Assembly: GCA_016717005.1 (NCBI GenBank)
Contig: JADJUF010000008.1
Coordinates: 449,501 to 513,500 of the forward strand
Source of the DNA: Myxococcales bacterium
Lineage (GTDB): Bacteria > Myxococcota_A > Polyangia > Haliangiales > Haliangiaceae
Length of the DNA stretch: 64,000 bases
Direction of reading: 5' to 3'
Shown here piece by piece: positions 1 to 8,647 of the stretch; positions within the stretch are counted from its first letter, which is position 1, and each line of letters begins with the position of its first letter. A model generated the notes under the pieces. That model saw nothing but the letters and a program-made list of their open reading frames with translations. It made no database searches and had not been told where the DNA came from. The position numbers and the translations under genes were made by a program.

Positions 1-722
1 GCGGGCTGCGCTCGGTGGTCGAGTCGAACCTGACCGACTCGCGCGAGGACCGTCGGTGCGAGGACCTCGCCTACGGCGTCGCGCACTCGCAGAACGCGAT
101 CATCGCCAAGCTCGTGCACCAGCACGTCACGCCGGCCCGGCTCGCCGACGTCGCGCGCCGGTTCGGGTTCGACCGGCCGATGGCCCTGCCGACCCCGGCC
201 GCGTTCGGCCACGTCGCCGTGCCGACCGAGAAGGGCGTCGAGTTCGCCAGGACCGCCGCCGGCTTCACCAACGTCCGGCTGTCGGCCGTCGGCGGCGCGA
301 TGGTCGCCAACACGGTCGCGACCGGCGGCATCGCCGCGGCGCCGCGGATCGTCGCGGCCACGCTCGACGGCGCCACCGAGACCCCGACCGGCGCGCCGCT
401 GGGCCAGCGGGTCCTCGAGGAGACGGTCGCCGACGAGGTCGGCGCGATGATGGCCGAGGCGTGCACCGACGGCAGCGCCGCCAAGGCGTTCAGCGGCCGC
501 GATCGGATCCCGGGCGTCACCGTCGCCGGCAAGACCGGGACGCTCTCGGACACCGAGCCGTTCTACATGCAGTACTCGTGGTTCGTCGGCTTCGCGGGCG
601 CCGGCAAGCCGCAGCTGTCGATCGCCGTGCTGCTCGGGAACCCCGAGCGGTGGCAGATCAAGGCCCACACCGCCGCGCGGATGGTCCTGATCGAAGCGCT
701 GCGCAGCCGCGCTGGATCGTGA
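1..722 (+). CDS. Penicillin-binding protein transpeptidase, C-terminal part (5' end outside window)
   Basis: Open from base 3 to the TGA at 720-722, so about 239 residues are visible and the N-terminus lies upstream of the window. Two of the three penicillin-binding transpeptidase signatures can be seen: an SxN triad (SQN, bases 87-95, in the context AHSQNAI) and the KTG box (AGKTGT, around 531-542). The SxxK serine must be upstream. Proteins of this class cross-link peptidoglycan in the periplasm, anchored in the inner membrane. The sequence between the boxes (a GGAMVAN stretch and TGGIAAAP) is usual for high-molecular-weight class A or B enzymes. I cannot tell FtsI-like from PbpA-like or class A without the N-terminal half. 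Confidence 0.85.
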   Translation, partial: GLRSVVESNLTDSREDRRCEDLAYGVAHSQNAIIAKLVHQHVTPARLADVARRFGFDRPMALPTPAAFGHVAVPTEKGVEFARTAAGFTNVRLSAVGGAMVANTVATGGIAAAPRIVAATLDGATETPTGAPLGQRVLEETVADEVGAMMAEACTDGSAAKAFSGRDRIPGVTVAGKTGTLSDTEPFYMQYSWFVGFAGAGKPQLSIAVLLGNPERWQIKAHTAARMVLIEALRSRAGS

Positions 723-756
723 TCCGCGTCGTGCGCGGCCGGCCGGGGGTGAATGG

Positions 757-762
757 TATGCT
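757..762 (+). promoter_or_regulatory. Candidate extended -10 box
   Basis: TATGCT preceded by TGG (TGn extension), about 60 bases before the start of the TPR/barrel gene. No convincing -35 is visible. The same TGn-TAnnnT arrangement occurs before several other genes in this window. Confidence 0.3.
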
Positions 763-823
763 CGGTGGGCCGTCACAGTCTCGTTGGCGCGTCGTCCGTG
801 CGCGCCGATCGTCCGGAGGAATC

Positions 824-2032
824 ATGGCTTCGACTCGACTCATCCTCGGCCTGTCGGCCGCGCTGGCCCTCGTGGCCGGCAGCGCCGCGGCCCAGTCCCC
901 GGCCCAGAAGGCCGACACGCTCAACGATCAGGGCAAGGCGCTGATCAAGGCCAAGAAGTACGTCGAGGCGACCGAGAAGTTCCGCGCGGCGATCGTGCTG
1001 TCGCCCGAGGGGCGCTTCTACCTCAACCTGTGCATGTCGCTGTACTCCGAGGGCAAGCTGGGCGAGGCCATCACCGCGTGCCGCGCGGTCAAGGATCACG
1101 GCGCCTCCGGCGATCAGGTCACGCAGGCCAACAACATCATCGACCAGTTCATCGCGCCCAAGATGCGCGCGGCCGGGCTCGACCCCGACGCGGTCGACGG
1201 CGGCACGGGCAACACCGGCAACACCGGCAACCCCGATGGCACCGGCAACACCGGCAACCCCGACGGCACCGGCAACACCGGCAACCCCGACGGCACCGGC
1301 ACCACCGGCAACCCCGACGGCACCGGCACCACCGGCAACCCCGACGGCACCGGCAACACCGGCAACCCCGATGGCACCGGCACCACCGGCACCACCGGCA
1401 CCACCGGCAGCAACTTCACCGTCGCGCCGCCGCCGTCGCTGTTCGATCAGGTCGCGGCCAAGCCGACCCACGAGTACACGTGGACGCTGGGCGCGCAGCT
1501 GCTCGGGATGCGGACCAACGTCGGCCGCGCCGGCGACTGGGCCAAGGGCACCGCCGGCATCCGGATCCTCGGCGACTACGCGCTGTCGCGGAACCGCCAG
1601 TTCGGCGCCCAGGGGCACTTCACGTTCTTCTCGGTCGACGGCACCGACGCCGGGTCGTACGCCGACGAGTCGATCACGTTCCTCGACTTCGGCGCGTCGG
1701 TCTACAAGGAGCTGTGCCGGGGCCGGATGTGCGTGAAGCCGCTGGTCGGCGCGCAGATCGGCTTGCTCGCGGTCGATCAGGACAACCAGTTCGCGGTCCT
1801 GGGCCTGCGCGGCGAGGTCGGCCTCGAGTACGCGCTCGGCAAGCGCTACGAGAACGTCGTGACCGTGGCGCTCGGCGTCGACGCCTACCTGGCGGCCCAG
1901 GAGGGGGACAACGGCGCTGACCCGGCGCTCTACGATCTCGACCGCGCGTCCTCGAACCTGTACTTCGGCCTCGGCTACACCCGGCGCTTCAACACGCCGC
2001 TGGGCAGCTCGCCGATGTTCTCGCTGCAGTAG
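824..2032 (+). CDS. Secreted TPR protein with Gly/Asn/Asp-Pro repeat linker and barrel-like C-terminus
   Basis: 402 residues. The ATG at 824 follows a GGAGGA ribosome site at 815-820 and starts a clear signal peptide (hydrophobic core around residues 6-20, AAAQS cleavage region). Residues about 25-110 form TPR-like helices, including a KKYVEATEKF helix. Residues about 126-196 are a low-complexity linker of nine-residue units on the theme GTGNTGNPD, with six NPD repeats, ending in GTTG triplets. The remaining 200 residues alternate short Gly-rich strands like an outer-membrane beta-barrel or autotransporter-type domain, without an obvious C-terminal aromatic. Likely envelope protein of unknown role. 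The linker DNA is a tandem repeat and may vary in length. Confidence 0.8.
   Translation: MASTRLILGLSAALALVAGSAAAQSPAQKADTLNDQGKALIKAKKYVEATEKFRAAIVLSPEGRFYLNLCMSLYSEGKLGEAITACRAVKDHGASGDQVTQANNIIDQFIAPKMRAAGLDPDAVDGGTGNTGNTGNPDGTGNTGNPDGTGNTGNPDGTGTTGNPDGTGTTGNPDGTGNTGNPDGTGTTGTTGTTGSNFTVAPPPSLFDQVAAKPTHEYTWTLGAQLLGMRTNVGRAGDWAKGTAGIRILGDYALSRNRQFGAQGHFTFFSVDGTDAGSYADESITFLDFGASVYKELCRGRMCVKPLVGAQIGLLAVDQDNQFAVLGLRGEVGLEYALGKRYENVVTVALGVDAYLAAQEGDNGADPALYDLDRASSNLYFGLGYTRRFNTPLGSSPMFSLQ
1203..1415 (+). repeat. In-frame 27-bp-type tandem repeat (GTGNTGNPD coding)
   Basis: Tandem DNA encoding GNTGNPDGT/GTTGNPDGT units inside the TPR/barrel gene, with six NPD units and a tail of ACCGGC triplet-like units. 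It stays in frame throughout. Confidence 0.8.
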
Positions 2033-2078
2033 GCGACCGGAACGGACGTCGGGTGGGCGTCGCGGCGCGCGCCGAGCG

Positions 2079-3017
2079 CTACAGGTCGTCGTCGTCGCTG
2101 GGCCGGTCGGCGCCGAGCTCGACCCGGCGATCGGCGTAGTACGTGTTGAGGGCGGGGAAGCTGTCGCCGAGGAACTCGGTGGCGAGCCGGGGCGCGGCCT
2201 CGCGCAGGAGCAAGATCTCCATGTCGCGATCGCCGCGCCGCCCCAGCGCCCAGGCCAGGAGCACCAGGTTGGTGCCGAAGCGGCTGCAGCCGAGCGCGAC
2301 CTTGGCCCAGTCGTAGAGCTCCTCGTCGGCGGGCAGCTCGGTGGGATCGTCGGCGCAGAACGCCAGGACCAGGTCGGTCAGCGCCAGCTCGAGCGCGAAG
2401 TAGTCGCCGGTCGGCGCGTTGCCCAGCTCGCCGCGGGCGGTCCGGGCCGCGGGCAGGCGGCCCATCACGGCCAGGAGCTGCGTGCGGTCGAAGGCGCACA
2501 CCCAGTACATCGCGCGCCGCCGCCGCGGCGTGACCGCGCCCATCGCGCGATCGTAGAGCGCGAGCGCCGCGTCGAACTGCCCGCGCTGCCACTCGAGCTT
2601 GCCGCGCAGGTAGGCCAGGAACGGGCGCAGCGGCTCGGCGACGCGCCCGCGCTCGATCGCCTCGACCGCGGCCAGGGCCTCGTCACGGCGGCCGGCCGAG
2701 GCCAGCACCAGGGCGCCCCGGGCGCGGCGCCAGGTCCGGCTCTGCCGCCACATCACCGCGGCGAACACGCTCCCGGCGATGACGCCGAAGATGGGGCCCG
2801 ACGCGACCGCCATCGCCGCCACGCCGATGCCGGCCACGCCGCCGACCGCCGCCCAGGCCACCGCCTGCTGGCGGCGCATCGCCGGCGCGCCCATGACCTG
2901 GCCCTGATCGTCGAGCAGGAGCACCTCGCCGGGCTTGGCGTCGGCCAGCGATCGCGAGACCCGCCACGGCGGTGCGTCGGTCGCGAGCACCAGCGCGGTG
3001 TCGGTCTTGCTCGTCAC
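2079..3017 (-). CDS. Two-helix membrane protein with TPR-like C-terminal domain
   Basis: 312 residues from the GTG at 3017. This start overlaps the stop of the upstream GIY-YIG gene by four bases (GTGA) and is preceded by GGAG. The first 45 residues are soluble and look like a small beta domain. Two adjacent hydrophobic segments follow (about residues 52-72 and 74-90). The remaining 220 residues are helical, with pairs such as EALAAVEAIERG and FDAALALYDRA that look like TPR helices. No family recognised. The coupling to a GIY-YIG gene may be incidental. Probably an inner-membrane protein with a cytoplasmic or periplasmic TPR scaffold. Confidence 0.7.
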   Translation of the reverse strand: MTSKTDTALVLATDAPPWRVSRSLADAKPGEVLLLDDQGQVMGAPAMRRQQAVAWAAVGGVAGIGVAAMAVASGPIFGVIAGSVFAAVMWRQSRTWRRARGALVLASAGRRDEALAAVEAIERGRVAEPLRPFLAYLRGKLEWQRGQFDAALALYDRAMGAVTPRRRRAMYWVCAFDRTQLLAVMGRLPAARTARGELGNAPTGDYFALELALTDLVLAFCADDPTELPADEELYDWAKVALGCSRFGTNLVLLAWALGRRGDRDMEILLLREAAPRLATEFLGDSFPALNTYYADRRVELGADRPSDDDDL

Positions 3018-3295
3018 GTCTCCAATTCTAGCGGATGTGGCGCCAGGCGCAGCGCCCCACGGCGCCGCTTGACGCGGGCCTCGACGACCTGGGCGCCGCC
3101 ACGGCTGGCGATCGGCCCTAGCAGCCGGCCGACGTGCCACGGCCGGTGAGCCCGGGTCGCCCGAGCGCCGCCGGCCAGCTCGCCGTTGTGCTGGCGCAAG
3201 CGTCGCCCCACGTCGGTTGTGATGCCGACATAGGTGCGGCCGCGGCCAGAGACCAGGACGTACACGAACCACACGCCGCGGCAATTTTGCACCAT
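3014..3295 (-). CDS. GIY-YIG endonuclease-like protein (UPF0213 type)
   Basis: 93 residues, the usual size for the stand-alone UPF0213 GIY-YIG proteins. The N-terminus carries VYVLV followed by TYVGITT, the GIY...YIG core, then GRRLRQHN with the conserved Arg and His. The start ATG at 3293-3295 is the first one before the motif. Family members are small predicted nucleases of unsettled role; stand-alone activity has rarely been shown. The stop overlaps the GTG of the next gene by four bases, so the two are translationally coupled. It lies about 95 bases from the divergent citrate synthase gene. Confidence 0.85.
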   Translation of the reverse strand: MVQNCRGVWFVYVLVSGRGRTYVGITTDVGRRLRQHNGELAGGARATRAHRPWHVGRLLGPIASRGGAQVVEARVKRRRGALRLAPHPLELET

Positions 3296-3325
3296 CGCGC
3301 GACGAGGCGCGCGGTCGAGATCTGC

Positions 3326-3331
3326 TACGGT
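3326..3331 (+). promoter_or_regulatory. Candidate extended -10 box for gltA
   Basis: TGC-TACGGT, about 60 bases before the gltA start, leaving room for a leader with the GAGGGAG ribosome site. No good -35 is seen. Confidence 0.3.
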
Positions 3332-3391
3332 CCCGGCGTCGAACCGCCGCGGTGCGGCATCCGACCAACACACGATCGAGGGAGTACCTGC

Positions 3392-4690
<1,299 letters not shown>

Positions 4691-4722
4691 GCCGCCCGGC
4701 GGCGCGTCCGCCCCCGCGGCCA

Positions 4723-4760
4723 TCGAGCCTCCAGCGCCCCTGGAGGCTCGACCCATTTTT
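4723..4760 (+). terminator. Rho-independent terminator after gltA
   Basis: Perfect 12-bp stem (TCGAGCCTCCAG at 4723-4734 with its complement at 4740-4751), a 5-base loop and a TTTTT run at 4756-4760, 32 bases after the gltA stop. The clearest intrinsic terminator in the window. Confidence 0.9.
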
Positions 4761-4898
4761 GGTCGCGCACACGCTGAACATCGATCCGGCCCACACCGCG
4801 GGGCTGTTCGCCACCTGCGCGGCGCCGGCGTCGTCGTAGGACGGTTGGGCCCGGCGAGCGGCTTGCGCACCGACGGCCGGCACGGCATGGTCCCCGCC

Positions 4899-5315
4899 AT
4901 GCTGGCGACGGCTCAGGCCACCTCCACCGCGACCACCGAGGGCATCGAAGTCACGGTGCGCTCGCGCTACCTGCCCGAGCAGTCGGCGCCGGATCATCAC
5001 CGCTACGTGTTCGCGTACACCGTCGCGATCGCCAACCGCGGCGCGGTCCCCGCCCAGCTCCGCACCCGCCACTGGGTGATCACCGACGGGCGCGGCGGGA
5101 TCGAGGAGGTGCGCGGCGACGGCGTGGTCGGCGAGCAGCCGCGGCTCGAGCCGGGCGAGCAGTTCCAGTACACGTCGGGCTGCGTGCTCAAGACGCCGAT
5201 CGGCACGATGCACGGCACCTACCAGATGGTGCGCGACGACGGCGACGGGTTCGACGCCGAGATCGCGGCGTTCTCGCTGGTGGCGCCGACCCGTTCGGCC
5301 GCCGTCATGAACTGA
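4899..5315 (+). CDS. apaG: ApaG family protein
   Basis: 138 residues from the ATG at 4899; ATG 4887 is an alternative with no better ribosome site. The hallmark ApaG features are present: GIEVTVRSRYLPEQS, YVFAYTVAIANRG, RTRHWVITD, GVVGEQPRLEPGEQF, and the end GTMHGTYQM. This is a small fibronectin-III-like beta sandwich of about 125 residues. In enterobacteria the gene is linked to apaH and is associated with Co/Mg effects; its biochemical function is unknown. Here it stands alone after gltA. Confidence 0.93.
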   Translation: MLATAQATSTATTEGIEVTVRSRYLPEQSAPDHHRYVFAYTVAIANRGAVPAQLRTRHWVITDGRGGIEEVRGDGVVGEQPRLEPGEQFQYTSGCVLKTPIGTMHGTYQMVRDDGDGFDAEIAAFSLVAPTRSAAVMN

Positions 5316-5710
<395 letters not shown>

Positions 5711-5968
5711 CTAGTACGGGTGGTGGTGGCCGTACGGGCCGTCGAGGTGCGGGTGCGGGTGCGGGTGATGGTGGTGCGGGCTGCTGCCGTGGGGATGGCT
5801 GCCGTGCGGGTGCTCGTGGCTCTTGTGCTTGGGCGCGGGCGGCGTGGTCGCCGCCGGCTTGTGGGTCGGCTCGACCCGCCAGGTGCGCTTGCGAGCCTTG
5901 GGCGACGACGACGACGAGCACGCCGCGAGGGCGAGCACCATCATCGAGATCAGCACGCGAGCCTTCAC
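5711..5968 (-). CDS. Small His-rich lipoprotein
   Basis: 85 residues from the GTG at 5968, which overlaps the preceding stop (GTGA). The first 17 residues are a lipoprotein signal ending in LALAAC, so the mature N-terminal Cys is followed by a Ser-rich stretch. The C-terminal 40 residues are full of His in HP, HPH and HHHH runs, ending DGPYGHHHPY. That composition suggests binding of Ni, Zn or Cu at the cell envelope, but this is inference. Third gene of a tightly coupled operon with a GT-B-like protein and a D-2-hydroxyacid dehydrogenase. Its stop directly abuts a hexamer repeat array. Confidence 0.75.
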   Translation of the reverse strand: MKARVLISMMVLALAACSSSSSPKARKRTWRVEPTHKPAATTPPAPKHKSHEHPHGSHPHGSSPHHHHPHPHPHLDGPYGHHHPY

Positions 5969-7539
5969 TTCTTCTTCGAGTCTGCCATGCGGCGCTTGAG
6001 CGCGGCCAGCTCATCGTCGACCGACACCGACGCCGCGCGCGACGCGCCCGCGGCCTTGCGCCGCAGGTCGGCGAGGGGATCGACCGGCGGCGCGGCCGGG
6101 CGTTGCCGCGGGGGCGGTGGCGGCGGCGCGGTCCCGACGTTGGCGGCGGCGGCGCGCGCGGCGACCGCCGCGGCGTCGAGCGCGGCCAGCTCCTGATCGA
6201 GCGCCGCCAGCTCGCTGAGCAGCCGGTGCATGCCGGTGCGCTCGCGCTCGGCCCGAGCGGTGTCGCCGCTGGCGATCGCGGCGTCGGCGGTGCGGCGGGC
6301 GGCCTCGACCGACCGCACCAGCTCGGCCTTGCGCGCGGTGGCCTCGGCGCGCACGGCGTCGACGTCGGCGATCGGCGGCGGCGGTGGCGGCGGCGGCGCG
6401 CTGTCCCCGCCGAGATCCTCGAGCTCGCCGGGCATCGCCGCGGCCCGGGCGGCGGCCGTGGCCGCGGTCGTCGTCGAGCGCAGCCGCTCGTGAGTCGCGG
6501 CGCGGGCCTCGGCCCGGCCCTCCTCGATCACCGCGCGCTTGTCGACGCCGACCGCCCAGATCACCTCGGCCACGGCGAGCGCGCCGTCGGGCCGCGGCGC
6601 CAGCCCCGGCGCGGCCAGCGCGGCCTCGATCGCCGACGACACGAGCAGCGTGCCCTTGGCGCCGACGCCGGCGCCGCGCAGCTCGAGCGCGCGGGCCAGG
6701 CTCTCGGCGTTGGCGACGCCGTCGTCGACCAGGGCCACCAGCCGCGCGCCGACCAGCGCCGCCCGCGCCAGCGCCCGCGTCGACGGCCGGGCCACGATCA
6801 CGTCGCCGACGCGCCAGGTCCGGGCGGCGTCGGCGGTGCTGCCGAACAGCTTGGCGCGCAGGCCCAAGACCGGCACCTGCCGCCGCAGCACGGCGGCCGC
6901 CTCGACGTCGCCCGCGGCGTCGAACAGGAACGTCAGGCCCTCGCTGACGTCGGCCAGGGACAGCTGCAGCGCCAGCGCCCCGGTGGCCTCGGCCCCGAGG
7001 CCGGCCACCTCGACGACGACGGCGCGCGTGGCCAGGCCGAAGCGCTGGGCCAGGCCTGCGCGGCCCTCGGCGCCGGCCTCGGCGAACGCGCGCTCGCCGA
7101 TCGCGCCGACCACGAGCACGCGATCGCCCTCGACGCCGCCGTCGGCCAGCGCCACCGCCGCGTGATCGTCGATCGCGCACACGCGATCGGCGTTGGTCTC
7201 GCCCCAGCCCCGGGCCGGCTCGAGCTCGCCGACCACGCCGACCACCGGCGCCGGGTTGGCCACCGCGTCGCGGGCCAAGGTCAGCGCGGCGGTCGCCAGC
7301 GGATCGAACGCGACCGCGACGTCGGGCGGGTTGGAGTCCATCTCCTTGCGCAGCCGGCGCTCGGCGCTCTCGCCGAGGAGCGCGCGCCGGAACCGATCGG
7401 GCAGCCAGTGGCCGCCGACCGCGCCGAGATCGATCGCGCGCACGCGCATGCCCGCCGCCTCGCACGCCGCCAGCACCGGCACCACGATCGCCGGGTCCGC
7501 CGCCGACGAGGTCACGATGAGCACGTGCGGAGCGCTCAC
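5965..7539 (-). CDS. GT-B-fold-like protein with C-terminal coiled coil
   Basis: 524 residues from the GTG at 7539; both ends overlap the neighbouring genes by GTGA. The N-terminal 330 residues resemble a two-domain GT-B glycosyltransferase of the MurG/MGDG-synthase type: MSAPHVLIVTSSAADP start, PDVAVAFDPLA, VVGVVGELEPA, and a second Rossmann-like half with VIVARPST, VGARLVALVDDG and NAESLARALE. I see no complete nucleotide-sugar motif. Residues about 370-470 are a charged Ala/Glu/Arg coiled coil interrupted by a Pro run, then a Pro-rich linker and a short basic end. Could be a degenerate glycosyltransferase used as a scaffold. Confidence 0.7.
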   Translation of the reverse strand: MSAPHVLIVTSSAADPAIVVPVLAACEAAGMRVRAIDLGAVGGHWLPDRFRRALLGESAERRLRKEMDSNPPDVAVAFDPLATAALTLARDAVANPAPVVGVVGELEPARGWGETNADRVCAIDDHAAVALADGGVEGDRVLVVGAIGERAFAEAGAEGRAGLAQRFGLATRAVVVEVAGLGAEATGALALQLSLADVSEGLTFLFDAAGDVEAAAVLRRQVPVLGLRAKLFGSTADAARTWRVGDVIVARPSTRALARAALVGARLVALVDDGVANAESLARALELRGAGVGAKGTLLVSSAIEAALAAPGLAPRPDGALAVAEVIWAVGVDKRAVIEEGRAEARAATHERLRSTTTAATAAARAAAMPGELEDLGGDSAPPPPPPPPIADVDAVRAEATARKAELVRSVEAARRTADAAIASGDTARAERERTGMHRLLSELAALDQELAALDAAAVAARAAAANVGTAPPPPPPRQRPAAPPVDPLADLRRKAAGASRAASVSVDDELAALKRRMADSKKK

Positions 7540-8495
7540 GTTGCCACCCGGTTGGGCGGCACGCGCCCGGCCAGGACGTCAGCGACCGCGGAGATACAGA
7601 GCTCGGCCATGCGCACGCGTGCCGTAGTCGTAGCGGATCCCAGGTGCGGCGCCAAGACGGTCCGCGGCGCCGCGCGCAGCCGCGGGTCGATCGCCGGCTC
7701 GGCCGCGAACACGTCCAGGCCGGCGCCGCCCAGGCGCCCGGCGACGAGCGCGTCGGCCAGCGCGGCCTCGTCGACGCAGCCGCCGCGCGCGGTGTTGATC
7801 AGCAGCGCGCCCGGCCGCATCCGCGCCAGCGCCGCGGCGTCGATCAGCCCCCGGGTGGCCGGCGTCAACGGGCAGTGCAGCGACACGACGTCGGCGCAGG
7901 CGTAGAGCTCGTCGAGGTCGACCCAGCGCACGCCGTCGGCGTCGGCGCCGCGCCGCCCGGGCCGGCTGTCGGCCGCCACCACCGCCATCCCGAACCCGCG
8001 CGCGCGCCGCGCCACGGCCCGACCGATGCGCCCCAGGCCGATCAGCCCGAGCGTGCGGCCGCCCAGCTCGGTGCCGAGCAAGAAGTCCGGCGACCAGCCC
8101 GTCCACTGCTCGGCGCGCACCAGCCGCTCGCCCTCCCCCAGCCGGCGCGCGGTGGCCAGGATCAGCGCCCAGGTGAAGTCGGCCGTGGCCTCGGTCAGGA
8201 CGTCGGGCGTGTTGGTCACGACCACGCCGGCCGCCGCGGCCGCCGCGACGTCGACGTTGTCGTAGCCGACCGCGTAGTTCGCGACGACCCGCAGGCGCGG
8301 GGCCGCCGCCAGGACCTCGCGGTCGATCCGATCGCCGAGCAGGCACACCAGCGCCTCGGCGTCTGCCACCTCGGCCAGCCAGCGCGCCCGCGGCCAGGCC
8401 TCGTCCGCGGGCTCGCGCAGCGCGTGCTCGGCGATCCAGCCGCGCCAGGACGGCGCGCCCTCCGGCAGCCGCGAGGTCATCACGATGCGCGCCAC
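7536..8495 (-). CDS. D-2-hydroxyacid dehydrogenase (glyoxylate/hydroxypyruvate reductase type)
   Basis: 319 residues from the GTG at 8495 (VARIVMTSRLPEGAP, a typical family start; GAGGG just upstream). It reduces 2-oxo acids to D-2-hydroxyacids with NAD(P)H in the cytoplasm. Nucleotide fold GLIGLGRIGRA at about 150-160. The catalytic triad is complete: Arg237 in NTARGG, Glu266 in DVFAAEP and His284 in APHLGSAT. The length is normal. Substrate not resolved: glyoxylate, hydroxypyruvate and glycerate are all possible. First gene of an operon with GTGA overlap to the next gene; divergent from the AAA/TPR gene. Confidence 0.92.
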   Translation of the reverse strand: MARIVMTSRLPEGAPSWRGWIAEHALREPADEAWPRARWLAEVADAEALVCLLGDRIDREVLAAAPRLRVVANYAVGYDNVDVAAAAAAGVVVTNTPDVLTEATADFTWALILATARRLGEGERLVRAEQWTGWSPDFLLGTELGGRTLGLIGLGRIGRAVARRARGFGMAVVAADSRPGRRGADADGVRWVDLDELYACADVVSLHCPLTPATRGLIDAAALARMRPGALLINTARGGCVDEAALADALVAGRLGGAGLDVFAAEPAIDPRLRAAPRTVLAPHLGSATTTARVRMAELCISAVADVLAGRVPPNRVAT

Positions 8496-8566
8496 GCCCT
8501 CGGGGATGCCGCGAGTGGCCCGGCGCCGCAAGGGTCGACACCGCGGATCGCACCCAGAAAAGGCGA

Positions 8567-8595
8567 TTGACAACTACACTGTCCCACCTTAGCTT
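8567..8595 (+). promoter_or_regulatory. Candidate sigma-70-type promoter
   Basis: TTGACA at 8567-8572, 17 bases, then TAGCTT at 8590-8595, 53 bases before the AAA/TPR start. Perfect -35, weak -10. It lies in the divergent region with the dehydrogenase gene. Confidence 0.4.
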
Positions 8596-8647
8596 CCGCC
8601 CGCTTCTCCAGGCGCTCTCGCCCGGGGGGAGGAGCACTGGACGATCT

